A stretch of DNA of 64,000 nucleotides from Biomphalaria glabrata. Lineage: Eukaryota; Mollusca; Gastropoda; Planorbidae. Positions 1 to 14,900 of the stretch are shown here, piece after piece. Position 1 is the stretch's first letter; each line of letters starts with the position of its first letter. A program made the translations under genes and the position numbers. The notes beneath the pieces are model-generated. The model did no database searches and was not told where the DNA came from. It was given only the letters and a program-made list of their open reading frames with translations. The stretch lies in the NCBI RefSeq assembly GCF_947242115.1, contig NC_074717.1:38144201-38208200 (forward strand). Direction: 5' to 3'.

Positions 1-846
1 ATCAAATATTTTGAAATTTAAATGCTGAATAAAGAAACCAATGAATTAAAATGCAGTAGTACCAGTGGATCAGTTGGATCAATATTATTTAAGCTAGGTG
101 TGAGCTGCAACCATTGAGATTGGATTTTTTTTGGCATTAAGGGAGGATACTATTGCTCTGAAAGCATAAAATGCTGGTGGTCAACACACGTTAACTACTG
201 TTATTTTTCATAATCACTATTGATTATCAAATATCAACAGAGCCATGTACCTGCCATTTTATGTAACCTATGAATTAAAAATAAGAAGTTAATTGCTACC
301 TACCTGCCCATATGTATTGCTTTGTAACAAGTTTGTTTCATCAATGGTCAATTACTTGCACTCTCTAAATAGGAAACCCAAAATGACACAGAGAGCAATG
401 TGTACAAGTTTATTCTTGCAACCATGTCCACAAAATTATTGAGGACAGTGTCTTCTGGTTTACTCTTTTCCTCTACTCAGCAGATCTAAATAACCTTATT
501 TTGATAGTACATTCAACTTCATTTTGCTCTTGTTAATTTTTTTTTTTTTTTACATTAAGATAAAATGTATCAATATAGTTTAAATATTGTGATCATGTGC
601 ATGCATCAGATGATCAGCATGAAGACATGTTCATGTATATTAATTTTAATAGCTGGAAATGATGTATAATTAATATAAGTGAAAATGTATATTTTCAAAT
701 TACATCACAAAATTCAGAAGGCTCCACAGTCTTGCTAGATTTAATGCTTTGAAGCTGATAATCTCTCAAGGTCAAAACAATTATAACAAGAAGATGAAAA
801 TGTAGTGGCTCTGAATATTAATGCTTACATTTATTTGTTGATACAG

Positions 847-1210
<364 letters not shown>

Positions 1211-2818
1211 TTTTGGCCAGCTCAATTGCTGAACTACTATTTTCTATTGTGATGCATCTCTGCTTTTTGTTGGCCGTGTGTGTGTTTCTGTATGTTTGAA
1301 TTCAAGGATGTACGCCACCGTCTCAAGAGGATGGAAGCAGAAAGGCTGGCTGTGAAAGGGGCTCGGCGCTTCCAGTGACTCTCTTCCGTCCCTCTCCCTT
1401 GCCTTGCCATACAGCTGAAAACCTCATTTGTTGGTCCTGCTTACTAAACAAAGAGAAATTATTCTGGGCTACCATCCTGGAGTCTTTAAAAAAAAAAACA
1501 TTTTCTGGCAAGGCTGAGGGCTTAATATTATTACTGACAATGACATTATTGCTGCTGCCACGAGGCAGTGAGGCATTGCGACAACTGATGTGATATATGT
1601 GATAGTGTGGCACCTTCTAGCCGCTTAGACTATGCTACCTATATAGTATAAATCAAGTACAAACAATCTCTATCAGAGCTAGTGAGACACAGGTGTGAGG
1701 ATGTATTGTGCTGCTTTCAGTTGATGTTATTATGTTTGTTGTGGACTCTGACATTTGATCTGGTTTATGGATGTTTAGTCAATGCTCAACAATTAGAATG
1801 GAATGCTAAGAGATAGTAACAATAACCTTTTGTACTTCAATAACAATGTAATCATAAGTAAACACAGTTTAATTCCACAGTTTTTATTTTTTAAATGTAG
1901 CTACCATCATTTTATTTCTTTGCCAAAAGTTAGGAGCACAATGAGGGAGAGAAATGTGTTTTATACTTTCACATTGTTTTATTGTGTGGAGGTGTCAGTG
2001 AATGTTCTCTGACAACCAACTGAAACTCTATGAATTGAATAAATGTCACACCTAACTCTCATGTTAGATGCTAGCATCTGTTTTTTTTTTTATGTGTCAT
2101 CCAGTGAAGGTAGTCAATGGACTCTTCAGCCAATATAGGGGTTGTATATGAACCATAGTTTGAAAGGATCTAAAGATGCTCCTGGTCATTCAATTTTTTT
2201 ATACGTTGAAAAAAATCCTGGTCGCTACAGTTGTAAGTCTTCATGGAAGACTAAGAAGGCTGTGCATACTAGAAGATGCAACTACATTAAACAATTGACC
2301 AATTGAAGTATTGTTGTAGTTTCTGTAAATTATTTGATTCACCCCTCCTACCCAAACCATTATTACATGCTTAAAGCTTGTGTTGATTTGCATTCGGTTA
2401 AATTGGTATTGATTTATTTTGAATCTTTCAAATTGATTACTCCTATCTATCTCTACTCTATATTTGTGTAAATAGAGATACAGCATAGTGCATGGAAGAA
2501 TGAATAAGGTCTTATTCAAACAAAACACACAATTTAAACACAAACTTATTGGACTTGGTCCTTGTGGTTGACTGCTGGCAAATATTTAACATCAAGTGTG
2601 ATAGACTGGGGAATACTTCTTGATTTGTAAGCATAGTTTATTTAATTATTATTATTTTATTTTTTTTTCTAATGAATTTCTGCAAACCTGATTGACATCA
2701 GTTGCGTGTATGTAATTCTAGACTTGTACATCTGTTGAGACTATTCTTTTCTTTACCAATGTATGTATGTGATTATACACATTAATAGATGTGTTAATTC
2801 GATTATGCTTGTGTGTAG

Positions 2819-2819
<1 letters not shown>

Positions 2820-2866
<47 letters not shown>
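2820..2866. repeat. (TA)n microsatellite
   Basis: An uninterrupted alternating TA tract of roughly 46 bases, in the intergenic DNA downstream of the Gs-alpha gene. Confidence 0.95.
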
Positions 2867-2867
<1 letters not shown>

Positions 2868-5800
2868 CTTCAAAACATCAATCCCCTTAAAAAAAAAACA
2901 ATAATTTGATTGAAATAACCAACCTTCCTATGGACAAATGTTCTTGTCCTGATGAAACTGCTCAGCTGGATTTTATCGTATTCTCTGTTTGCTGTTTGTT
3001 TGATTGTTATTGTTTCTTAGGTTTTTAAAACAAATTGTTACATTTAATATTATTTTAAACCTTTGTTTTTTACTTGATTATTTCAAAAAGATGATGATTG
3101 CTATTACCTACTAGTATCAATAGTCGATTAAAATATCATTTTAAACTCATTGAGTGAAACAAATAGACATGTTAGTTTTATTTATTTTTTTTTTTTATTA
3201 AAAACAAAAACAAACTAAAACAACAACATATATTGTGATCTCAATATATATTTATATATAGACATATTTACACACACACACACACCACAGACAAGCAAAT
3301 ACCCACAGTACTTTTGGTTGTCAGTATTTGGCTTTAATTTCCAATGTTTTCTAATTTGTGCCTCTACTTGTCAAAGATAATCAGAAAAGATCTATATTTC
3401 ACAAGTGTGTGTGTAAATGTGTATATATCCTTCTGCTAGTGAGAACATGCTTCATTCTCAAGAAATATCTCTTTATTATGAAAGCATTCAGTGTATACCT
3501 GGTGGTACAAGTTAGTGGACCAAAAGACTGCCTTAGGACAATTAGACTATAACATTTTTCTTTTGTAGCTAGATTTAAATAGTTCCATTTTTTCTTTTTA
3601 ACTTCAAAGCATTGTTTATTCTTTATGTCATGCATACATTGCAGATTAGTTTCACATTTCAACAATGATTACCTAATAAAACGGAACAATGAACAATTGT
3701 GCCATATTCACATGAAACGTGTTCTCTAAATTTTAATTCAGAAGCACATTTCTATTTCTCTTACTATCTTTGGAGGATGGGGGATTTTGTTTCTCGCCCC
3801 AATTTTATTCATCCCAGGAATACTTTGTTGAACAAAAGTACTCTGATTAAAATCATGAATGTTGTGAACTGACTTCACAGAAATAAAAAACCAAATGAAA
3901 TTAAAAAAAAAAGACAAGCAACCTTATAGAATGGGTTCATAGGGCATACATTTGAAATTCAATGTAGCAGTATTTGTATTTGATCTTAAATCCTGGTACT
4001 AAACTGTAACTGAATGTGATGGAAGCATAAATATGTATTGACATGGATTCTATACTATTTATATAAAGTTGTCAACAAATGTGTTGAATATTTTGCCTAC
4101 TTTCTTTTGAAATGTTTTTTTTGGGAGAAATTGACAGGTTCACATTCTTAAAGAGACTAGTACTGCAACCAGACATGCCAATAACACTCAGTCTTAAACA
4201 AGGAAGGACATGAATTACATTTCAATTTTGTTGAAAAAATAGATATTTCCTATTCTATTAAATTTCAATGATCAAAGTTTGATTGAAAATTAGTAAATCA
4301 TTACTGCAATTGGAGAAAAGTGGGTCAGCAATCATAAGTCATTTCTAAATGAAATAAAAAAAAATGATCTTTTTATTTTGTGACTAAAATATATTTGGCA
4401 TGTTTCTTTTATTGATCATGTAAATAATTGTAGTTTAAGCTTACACTTGCTTATCTAATAATGCAGAAAGTAGTTCTATCAAATCTTTGTGAGCATACAA
4501 TTACCTAGAAATAGAGAAGGCAATCCATGTCTATACATATCTATGTTCAACAGAATTCAGTGTTTCTTAAAGTCACTTTATAGCATCAGCAATTCCCCAA
4601 AGTCTGTTTGGCTAGGATTGGGTAAGTGCTGATCTGATCTAGTGCACATGTTGAGCAGTCCTTCCTGTTTTTCACTCACTGTTTTAGTGCATCTTCTCTG
4701 AATGTTTCATGATGGGACTGTACAATTAAAGTGTGCTGAGAATGCTTTTTTTTTTTTTTTTATAACTTCTGTCTATGATGTTAACATTAGGACAGAGACC
4801 TCCCTTCTGTTGAGTGATTTTCTAGAGAACTGTGATCAAGATGATTGAAAGAATTAGTCTAACTTTTTATCTCTTACTGCGCTCCCCCCTATACAATGCA
4901 GGGGAGCATTTAACTATTTATTTCTTTGTGTGTATAGTCTTGAGAATTGGATCAAAAGATTTGACTTTAGTACAGATGGTAACAAATGTAAATAAATTTA
5001 AGTTTTCATTTTTGATTGTTTTTTTTTTTTTTTTCAATTTTTATTATTTTCAAGTTTTAGTCTCTGTTTTATTGTACTTTTCTTAACCTTTTCAGTTCTT
5101 CAAAGTTTCAAAATATAGTCCTAATTTTTAATCAAGTCCATTTATTATACTAGGATACGTGCATGCATAGTTATATATGTGAAGATCCTCTAACACTGAA
5201 CTTTGCCATCATTGTGATTATCAATACATTATGTAAGACAGTAATAAACTAATTTTCACTTGTCAAGATATTGTGTAGTATTGTAAGGCCATCAAGAGAA
5301 GCATACAGCAACGTTAAGTCTAGAAGTAAAGCTCAAGTGAAATTGAACATATAGCCATGAAAAAGAAATAGTCAATATCTGGAAGACAGAATAGTCTACT
5401 TCACCACTGCCAAACCATGTCTTGTAATTTCAGTTAAATTAATGGGAAAAAGAAGGGGGAAGGAGACTTGGACCAAATGAGTCCCCTGTGATACCATTCA
5501 ATGTTTGAGCTGTTTAAATGCATTTTTACTGTTAAGCAGTTTTAAAAATAAAAATACTTCCTACAGTTAATCTTGAACACAAGCATCTGAATCTTTTTCT
5601 GTATTGAGGAACAAATAAAAACAAAACACTGTAGGCTACATTATTTCAGCTGTAGAATGATTGGCCTAGGTAATATCTCTCTTTATTATTTTGACTTAAT
5701 GCTATGTAGTCATTGAATACTACTATGAGTATTACTTTTTATAAACGTTTAATACAGTATGTTAACATGTACCAGATACTTCACTCAATAAGAACCAAAA

Positions 5801-7164
5801 GTACTGTAGTGGTACAACAATTTTTTTAACACACAAATACAAGAAAACATTTATTTAATATCCATAACAAACATATTGACTTGTAGGAGGAAGACCACAT
5901 AAATAGAATCCTAAAAATTGAAAATAAAGTGGTAGTACTAATCAGTCTGACACAGTTAAGGTAAAATACTCAGTATGGTAAGTTTCACAGTCTATGAATT
6001 GTTTTTCCAGTTTGTAACGTTTTTATCTTTAGTATGAATAATAAATAACTCAAAGAACGTTAAAGCTGTATCAATTGTTAATGTAGACTAATACATTTAC
6101 AAGTTTAGATTACCTGAACCATTTACAATATTTTGTAGTTTTGAACTAATTGAATACAATTCTTTAGTGCTAATTCTAAGATTTCATGTAAGGCTGAGTT
6201 TGAAGATTAAGTATGGAGTATGAAATACTGGTACTAATAAACACAACAAAAAATAGTTCAGTGAATCATAACAAAAAGCTGCTGTTTATCAGTGAGTGCT
6301 AAGAACTATAATGCTACAGATCTCACATACCTGCTCCCTAGTTGTGTTGACTATACTTTGTACTAAATATATATAAAGTTGGTTCTTCAAATTTGATGAT
6401 GACCACTTCTTTTGTTTAGGGGGACTTTGCAGACCAATTCAGACTTTCTCCACGCGACTGATGAAGTGCTGCATACTGGACATGCTATTGTAGCTGGAGC
6501 CTGTGTGAATTGCTTTAACTTTCTGTTATGACACTTTTTCTATTTCTGTTTTGGTGTCATAAAGAATTATATAAACATGTCAATTTAGAATTATAAATTG
6601 TAACTTTATTAAAATAACTATGGCAACTATTACTCCAGTTCATAAATCTAAATGGCAGAAAGTACAATTTGCTCAAACAGTTTCTTATGATTATAACTTA
6701 CAAGATACAAAAAGATTCCATCTACTTTGTTTACACATAATGATAATTGGGAAAAAAAAGTTTCCATTGAGACAGTAAAATTAGATACATTTTGAAAAAT
6801 TACTTTAAAAAAATTTCTAAGAAAAACTAAATCCTTGGTGTTGGCCAATATAAATTAAATTGTATCCCTTTCCTTGTAAAAGGAAAACAATTTTAAAATA
6901 ATGTATCTTTATTACTGATTAGCTCAATTAATCTAAACACTGATAATTAAGTTCAAAATTTTAATTTGCCCAGTCACTGTACCTACTATAGTAACACGTT
7001 TAGGCATCTAATTTTTTTCCATTTCAATATTTCTAACAGTTAATTGTATGCAGTCTATGAATATAATAGCATGTTGATAAATCTGCATCAAGACTTCATT
7101 ATTGATCATGCTACTGCTTTATGTTCATCTTTCCAAGAATAATAACAATACTATTATCATTTGG

Positions 7165-7905
7165 ATTGATTCCTTTTTTTAAAAATTGGTCAACACCAAT
7201 AACAGTAAATTCAGGTGTACTTTAAGGAACTTACCAAATAGCATTAGTTTGCAGATTATTGCATAATTTATAGAACAATAAATAAAACACAAGATACAGA
7301 CATTTTACAGAGAGAATTAGATAAATTACAGAAATGGGAATCAAATTTTCACCCTGAAAAATGTCAATTATTAAGAGTAACAAAAATAAATACCACTTAT
7401 TTTATTCATGGTAAATCAGTAACACAGACTAAAAACTCAAAATACCTAGGGGGTTACAATAAATGAAAGACTATCATGGAATCCCCATATTAAAACTATA
7501 AAAAAAATCAAACAAAGCATTAGGGTTTATTAAAAGAAATTTCTACTAAACTAATAAGAACATAAAACTAAAATGTTATTTAACCTTGGTTAGGTCATTT
7601 ATAGAAAATGCATCCTCTGTTTGGGACCCCTCAACTCAAGAAAATATTAAGAAACTGGAACAGACATAAAATAGAGCAGTGAGATTCATAACAAACAAAT
7701 ATTCATATTTCCATATGCAATGCCATATCTTTACAAATACTCGTTCTTCCCCTTGTGCTATTAGAGGATGAATCAGACAGGAAAACCAATGACTTGGCAG
7801 AATGTAAGTAATTGATTAACATGCATGCCTAGACTGACCTAGATGCGTAGGATGTAATCCTCTTTTTTGAAGTAACGTCTGTAGTTTATAAGATAAGATA
7901 AGGAA
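7165..7905 (+). mobile_element. LINE 3' end (reverse transcriptase tail), degenerate
   Basis: The plus strand translates in pieces to the C-terminal half of a non-LTR reverse transcriptase. There is a decayed catalytic box (ADYC where the family has ADDC), then RELDKLQKWES, a YLG-VTINERLSWNPHIKTI segment, SVWDPSTQENIKKLEQ and a NRAVRFITNKYS-like stretch, then NDLAE...LINMHA. It ends in the simple tail ataagataagataagg near 7888-7905. Several stops and frameshifts and a missing palm section show it is dead. The same 3' end recurs on the minus strand near 22137-22515 and 63670-63835. The style is CR1/jockey-like; exact clade not determined. Confidence 0.8.
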
Positions 7906-8976
7906 TAATTCTTTAGTAGATATATACAAGTTCTCCATCTCTTCTATTGCTCTAGCCAGCTTTTTTTGCTGAAACTCTTGCAGTCTGTCAAGAAAACTGT
8001 ATGCTCTTTTTTTCATTTGTACTGCACTGCCATACTGAGTGTTGGTTGTTTTATTAGGGTCCGCATAAAGTGAATTAAATTGGAGCATTCAAAGAGGGTG
8101 GGCGTATTGTCCACAGAGGGGCAGGTGTGTGGGGTACATACTACCATACAAGTTCTCAATGAACAAATAAGTCTTCAGTTGTATCAATAAATGTATAAGA
8201 TGTTATGGTTTCATTCCTTCATTGTCTTGACACAAGTAGTACTAGCAATGGTGAATATGAACTGTGGAGTTAATTGCCAGTTGAAATGAATTTGCATCAT
8301 TTCATACATTTTAGTTGGTTTGTGTCTATATGTTGCACACACTTTAAAATACATGTAGTACACACAGAAGGGACACAATATCACTGTTCAGTTGATTGTA
8401 GTTTAATCTTCTCAGACTAGGTCCGTATAAAATGAATATAAATCCAACAATGAAATCAATCATAGTGAAAACTTAGTAGTAAAAAAAAATCTTTGTGAAA
8501 CCATAAGGCTTTTGGGTGCCTATCTATTCATTCAAAATGGCTTGGACCATAGTTGATATTTATTTTTATACATTTATTAATATTAATCATTTCTGCATTC
8601 AAATTACAATATATTGAAACAAGATGATAATGATAACAGATTATTGCACTACTTAATCCATCAAGCATTTTTATAATGTATGTTTTGACCTGCCATTCAC
8701 TTGGACTTGTTTTGTTTTTCTTTGTGGTACTTAGAATATAACATATCATGGCAGCACTTTTAATTAATAAACCTTATAGTTTGTGTCTGACTAAAATATA
8801 GACTGCTATTTAGAAAAATAAGAAATGCAAACCAACAAAACAAAGTTTCATTATGATTCTTTTTTTTTTTTTTTTAATATTTACTTTGAATTGTGTTTGA
8901 CATTAACACAATTATATAAAAAAATATATCTCATGGAAATGTAATACATATCAATAGCAAGATGCTATTTCTAGTC

Positions 8977-11900
8977 CTATCTATAACTGCCAGGTGTTGG
9001 TGTGCTAGCTATACTGGGGGCCAAAAATGCTGTTTTTTCAATATCCGAAGCATACGTTTCAGACTGTAACACAGCTATGCATTTCCAACTGTCCAAGTAA
9101 TTAGCTGTAATAAAGAAGAAATATCGAAGTTAAAAACTAATTAAACTACTTGTATGCCACATTACCTTACTTATCATATTTTTTAACAAGGTTACAAAGA
9201 CAGTTTGTGTCGAACTCAAAAATCGGCCCCCGAAGTGGTCCACCCAGGCAGGTAAAAGGGCAGGTTTCAATATTTTCAGAAAGAATATCATAATGAAATT
9301 CTATCAAAGGCAAATGACAGAGAAGAATGGAGAAAGAAGGTTGACAGATCTTGTGTGGCACCCCAACTGTCCAGCAGTCCAAGGGATAGGTGAAAGTGAG
9401 GGTGAAGTTGGATGTGAACCTGGCCTAACTGATGTCTTATAATGAACATCTAATTGATCTAATTGGTTTGTAAAGGGTCAATCTCTTATTCAAAGCCTCA
9501 GTAAAAAAAAACATTTCCGTAAAAAAACAACTCCTTTAGTTAAGTGTTTTATGTAACATGAGCCGCACTGCAGTTCAATAATATGAAAAAATACTTATAA
9601 TTAATTGTTTTAAATTATTTTCCACTTAAAATCTAAAACCGTTAGCATAAATGTGTTACAAATATGGTAAATAGTCATCTCCCTAACTAAATAGCCTCCC
9701 ATGTTTGATACTATTAATAGTGAATAGTTGTAAAAACAATGTATTTTTATGAAAAAACTGCTTGCACAGTTGATTTTAAAAATCACATTTTTCGCTATTA
9801 GAAAAGAAAAAAGTAGCTGTTGCATCAGAACTTTGAAAGGCCTAAAATATCATGATGTCGGATTTTCAATATTTTTTTTTGCTCAAAATGAGATGAAACT
9901 AAAACACTAGTACAATCTATAAAAAAATGAAGCTTTATGTTTAAAAGGGTACTACAAGTTGTTTGTAAGTCTGAAATGATATCAAAAGACTAAAAAATGC
10001 AGTACACAGAAATAGTAAAGGGAAAGAGAAAAAGCTCAGTAAGATGATTGAACTCATTCTTTAGACTAAAGTGGGACACTAACTTTTTGCATCCTTTTTG
10101 ATCAGGATTCATGTTTGTCTAAATTATGAAGGTTTTGTGAAAAATATATTCTTGAGAATATTGTTTCAACAGATTTTGCAATGGTGCAAAAAAATAATTT
10201 AAGGTAGAGAGACAGCTACAAGATCATGTAAGAAAGGACTTCAACTGAGTTCATAAAAAGAAATTATTTGATAATGCTGTACTAACCTTTCCATAAACGA
10301 ACAGCACCATCATCTCCTGATGATGCCAGAATTGTTCCAGTTATATTCCATGATACTCTCCAAACCTGAGACATTGCAGAAATAGATTTAAGGATTAAGA
10401 TTAGCAAATTAAGATTAAGACTAACTTAAGATTAGCAAATGAATTTACTGCATGTCATTTTACATATATATATAGTTTTCTTTATATATATGGGTTAGTA
10501 AGATGTATTGGGCAGATGATATTAAGGTCATCCGTTTCTTCGGCCAATGGTTAATGAGCTTGGTGTCATGAGGCCAGTACAATGACCAACCGCCTTTTCT
10601 TTTCCCAACTAAAGTCAGGTACCCATTAGAGTTGGGTGGACTCAGGGGCGCCTTAAAAATCCAGAATTTGAACATTCTTGTCTTCACCGAGATTCAAATC
10701 CAGTACAGGTATCGGAAACCACGCACTTAACCTCTCAGCCACTGTGCCCCCGTTTTATGAGTAGTCCAGCTAATAAATGTGTATTCAGTTACTAACCACT
10801 GACTGGTGATCATCAAAGCTTCCTGTTTGTCGAATTTCAAATCTACTTGGTCCTCCAGCATTGCCACCCTCCTTTCTGTACGAATAAAAAAGATAGAAGA
10901 TCTCTCATTAGTATAACACGAGATCTAAATGATAAAATGAAGAATTAAAGTATTTATAGATGACTTAAAATAGTTTTGGTAAAGCAGGAGACTTACAGCT
11001 AATTATGTTCAAAATAAAATGATTGTTGGCTTATCCAAGAAAAAAAACAACAAAACAATTGTGTGTATGCGCTCACACCAGAAGGAAATGGAACTTTAGG
11101 AAGCATTATTTTGATTTCAATTTTGTGTACAGACGTTTTTCAGAATGATAAAGATAAATTTATATCTATGACATTAAGTCAATGCACTGCTAAGACTTTA
11201 CCTTAAGTTTTTTAATGTTAAAATAACAAGATCATTGGAAGCTATTGCCAGGAGATGATACGATCTTCCCATGTTTGGAGCAAATCTGACATCATGGACT
11301 GGGTCTGTAACTGTATAGATGATTTCTACTTTCTGCCATTTTCTGGAATCCATAAAAAAAAAAAATTCAGATTGTTTTAAAAGTTTTTTTTCCTGAGAAA
11401 CAGAGTTTTAGCTATCAAAACTTTATGAGGGTAATATGTGGCTTGCACAAAGGACTAACCAATTTTATTTTCTTTTGTTAACTACATACAAAAATGATGG
11501 TTTATCTTATTACCTATAAAGTTGTTGATAAACACTAACATATAATCTATGTCATTTTACTTAATTGACTTGGATCACAATCAAATAACTGTTTACTGTA
11601 GGTGCTTTCTACCTGTTTGTTTCACTGTATTCATAGATTTGAACTTTCCCTCCTGCAGCTGGACTTGGTTCATCACTGCCTACAGCAATCATCGGAGGAT
11701 GCATTCTAGCAGGACAAACAAAAAATTCTGTTTCTTTCAACTATTCAAACTGTTTGAATGTGAATTATCCCTTAGAAATAGCAATGTGCTTATCCAGTCA
11801 ATCATATTAGAAATGTTAGAAAATGTTGATTTTTATAACTATTTAGCCAACCCATTCTATGTGCAAAATATTTAAGTAAGAGTGTCTGTGTGTACTTGTT

Positions 11901-14900
11901 GAAGCGTAATGGAAGTTCCTTTTTAATTTAAATCTTTGTCTCTATTGATTTTTAGCAACTGAAATTCTAGGTTTAATGTCTTATTTATAAAATTATTTAG
12001 CCACTACATTTTGATGCACTTATATTTGAACAATGTTAAATTGTATTCATTTTGTAAGCTACAAATATTCACTAGTGACAAGTGAAAAAAGTTCTTACCT
12101 TGATGTGTTCCATGACAAACAACTCAGTTTAAAATTACAGTTAAATTCATACTGGAGCTGCCAATTACTCAAGTTCATAACATCAACAGCTTCATAGATT
12201 CGAACAATACCATCTTCTGAACAAGTTGCCTGGAACAATGACTTTGATTAGAATACTTTGAAGAATCTTAGGAGATAAAATGAACATCCAGAACAAAACA
12301 AGAAAGAGTAACAGAGAGAACAAAAAAATTAACAAAACAAATATTTATGACTCAATGTTTGGGAGAAGAAGAGGAGTTTGTGTCTGAGAATCTGCGTCAA
12401 TTTATGGAAAGCTATTTCCTTGTCAGATGACTCTCAACTTTTTAAAAACAATTTCAATAAGATATACTTAAAATAGATTAGTCTGCATCAGATCTGGAAA
12501 AATATTTAGGCCGCATCTTGGTTTGCGTGGTTGTGTGAAATACTGTACTGATTGTTAATGTTTGCAATCAAAGACAATGCCTTATATACAAACTTATGTC
12601 ATTTGAATTTATAAAAAATGTAAAAATTTAGTAGGTGATCGAGTTAAAATAATTTCCAAATATTACTATTAATGTACACATTTCCTAAAAGTTACAGATT
12701 GTAGACATCTATATATATATATAATTCTCTTCTTCCCTCAACACTTTAAACGAGTAGTAAGGAGTAAAGGAAAGATCACTCTGCGGATAGTCCACGAGAA
12801 AACAAGAGGGGGGGTGGGGGGGGAGAGAACACGTAGTCACGTAGGGCAGGACCGTTGCAATAGCACTCTTTTTTTTTTTATTTCTACCTCACGTAAAAAA
12901 AAAAAAAGGGGGGGGGGGAGTAATCTACAATGTAGTAACTATCGAAGCGACAGAGCACGCTCAAGAGTTTGGACACAATGGAAAGATCACTCTTTTATTT
13001 TTGCAACTCAGACGGAGGGAGTTTATCCTAGGTAATTTAAGAGTGAAAAAACAAAGACAATTTTCGGCTGTATATTTCAGGTGATTGGTATGAGTTTTCA
13101 AAAGATTTTAATAATTTCCGGAAATTTCCAGGACTTATTTCCTATATTTTGAATTTAAGGAGATTTCAAAGGACCTCCTGTTATAAAATGGTTTAATAAT
13201 TTATACACCTAAAATTAGTGTGGGTCCTATATAACAATGAAAAGTATAAAAAAAATGTTGACAACTACAAGTGTAATTTAAGTGACAGAAAAAAAAAATT
13301 AAAAAGAAAAAATTCCTAAGTATAGCTATGAAAATGTTCTTCAAAGAACAATTAGAACATATAAAAAAAAAATAAAATATGTGCATTAGTTTTTTTAAAT
13401 CAATTACTTTCATTTTGGGTCTCTTAGAAAAACATGAGCCAAAATACTTTTCCAGCAAACAAGAAAACTTAAGTTGTACAAATAAGACATGTACCAGTTG
13501 TAAACCAAGGTGTTTAGGGGCAAAGCCCACATCTGTGACAGAGGTTCTGCTGTCAACTAGAGAAGTGCGTTTAATCCAGGTATTACTTGAGGAACCTCCC
13601 TTTGTGCCCACGTCACCACTTAACTCTTCCCAAACAGCTGCTGTACGGTCAAATGAACATGTTGCAAGAACCTGACCAAAGTCAGGATGTGCCCATGTTA
13701 CTCGCCACACTGAGCCACTGTGAGTCTGTAACAACAATATTATCATAATGTAAGTTGACATGTAATAATATGTTATTATAATGAAATGTTTTCATAGTTA
13801 ACATGCAATCTGAAAATAACAAAGCCTATTATACAATAAGTATATGTCTAAAGATTTTTAAAAAAAAATTGAAAAAGTTGCTTAGTCAAAAAAGGAACAT
13901 AATGTATACATTTTTTTACTTTGTATTAAAGAAAAATTATATCGTAATTCCTCAAAAATTCTCCCAAGCAGTAAAAACCGCTAAGAAACATCTCTTGTTA
14001 AGATTAAAAATTGTTAATCAGTGAATTTCTTGATACTGATTTTTCTTTATAATTTTAGAGTACCTATATATGTTTTAAATCTTATCATTATTTATTGCTT
14101 TTTAAATGTTCAGTATCTCCAGTTTAGTATTTACAATGATTCAGTTAATTAGCTATACAAATTCATTAAAAAAAACAACAACAGGAATTACAAGCCATAA
14201 TGTTGCAATGACTATCTAGTGGAAAATGTGTTATTTTGATATTTGCCAGGTTTTACCAATGATTATTAGCTATTGGTTTTTGGCTGTGCACCAGTTTTGT
14301 TATGTAACAACTAGATATTAAAGGAATAATTAATAAATTCCCTTTTTTGTTTTTAAATAACACAAACTTTGAAAATAATGTGACAAAAACACAGACCTTC
14401 CAGCTAGCAGTGCAATGCCATTCTCCTTTTTCCAAATCCCAAACCTGTCAACAATTTTAAAAGCATTAATTAACACCACATTAATTCTAATTCAAAAGGG
14501 AATGAAGACAAAATGTGTTTCGTTCAAGAGCCTTTGTAAAGGGAAAACTAAAAATTTTATATTTTATTTTCAAGTACAGGTACACATTTTTAAGAAGATT
14601 TAATAGTCAGTTCATATTATTTGAAAGTAATACACGTGCTACTATAACCATCAATTTGTCCATCTTTTTGTCTACATGCCAAAAAACCTGATTACACTGA
14701 TCATATTATAGCCAGGGACATTTAGCCATTAGTCCAGATTGCAGGCAATCATTTTAAATGCACATTTTGTTTGGAAGAAGATATGCTCTATAGTTCATGA
14801 TATACATACATATAGGTTTCCTATTTGTTAACCCAAAAGAGAAAAGCCTAAGACTGAAAACACTATATGAGAATGAGTGTGTGGCACACTTTCAGTAACC

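Larger units (their letters stand above)
1211..8560. other. Gs-alpha 3' UTR and convergent intergenic interval
   Basis: After the Gs-alpha stop comes about 0.8 kb of probable 3' UTR; an AATAAA at 2038-2043 is a candidate poly(A) signal. The rest is AT-rich and holds a (TA)n run at 2820-2866, poly-T and poly-A runs, a CA run near 3273, and the LINE 3' fragment listed separately near 7165-7905. Short open frames here (for example 1375-1593 and 7816-8088) have no splice sites or family motifs I recognise. Possible SEH1 poly(A) signals on the minus strand (TTTATT read on plus) lie near 8562-8577. Confidence 0.5.

Noticed and set aside
1375-1593. 72-codon plus-strand frame after the Gs-alpha stop
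   Set aside because: It lies in the probable 3' UTR, has no motif, and is matched by an overlapping minus frame.
7816-8088. 90-codon minus-strand frame
   Set aside because: Half of it overlaps the antisense of a LINE 3' tail and simple repeat; no splice sites or motif support it.
10690-10752. tRNA-Leu/Ser gene on the minus strand
   Set aside because: It is the head of a SINE; there is no acceptor-stem pairing or terminator.
13201-13494. Extension of SEH1 exon 3 past LGLQL
   Set aside because: The gtacat donor at 13494 restores the conserved [14 protein letters not shown] sequence from the next exon; the extension is intron.
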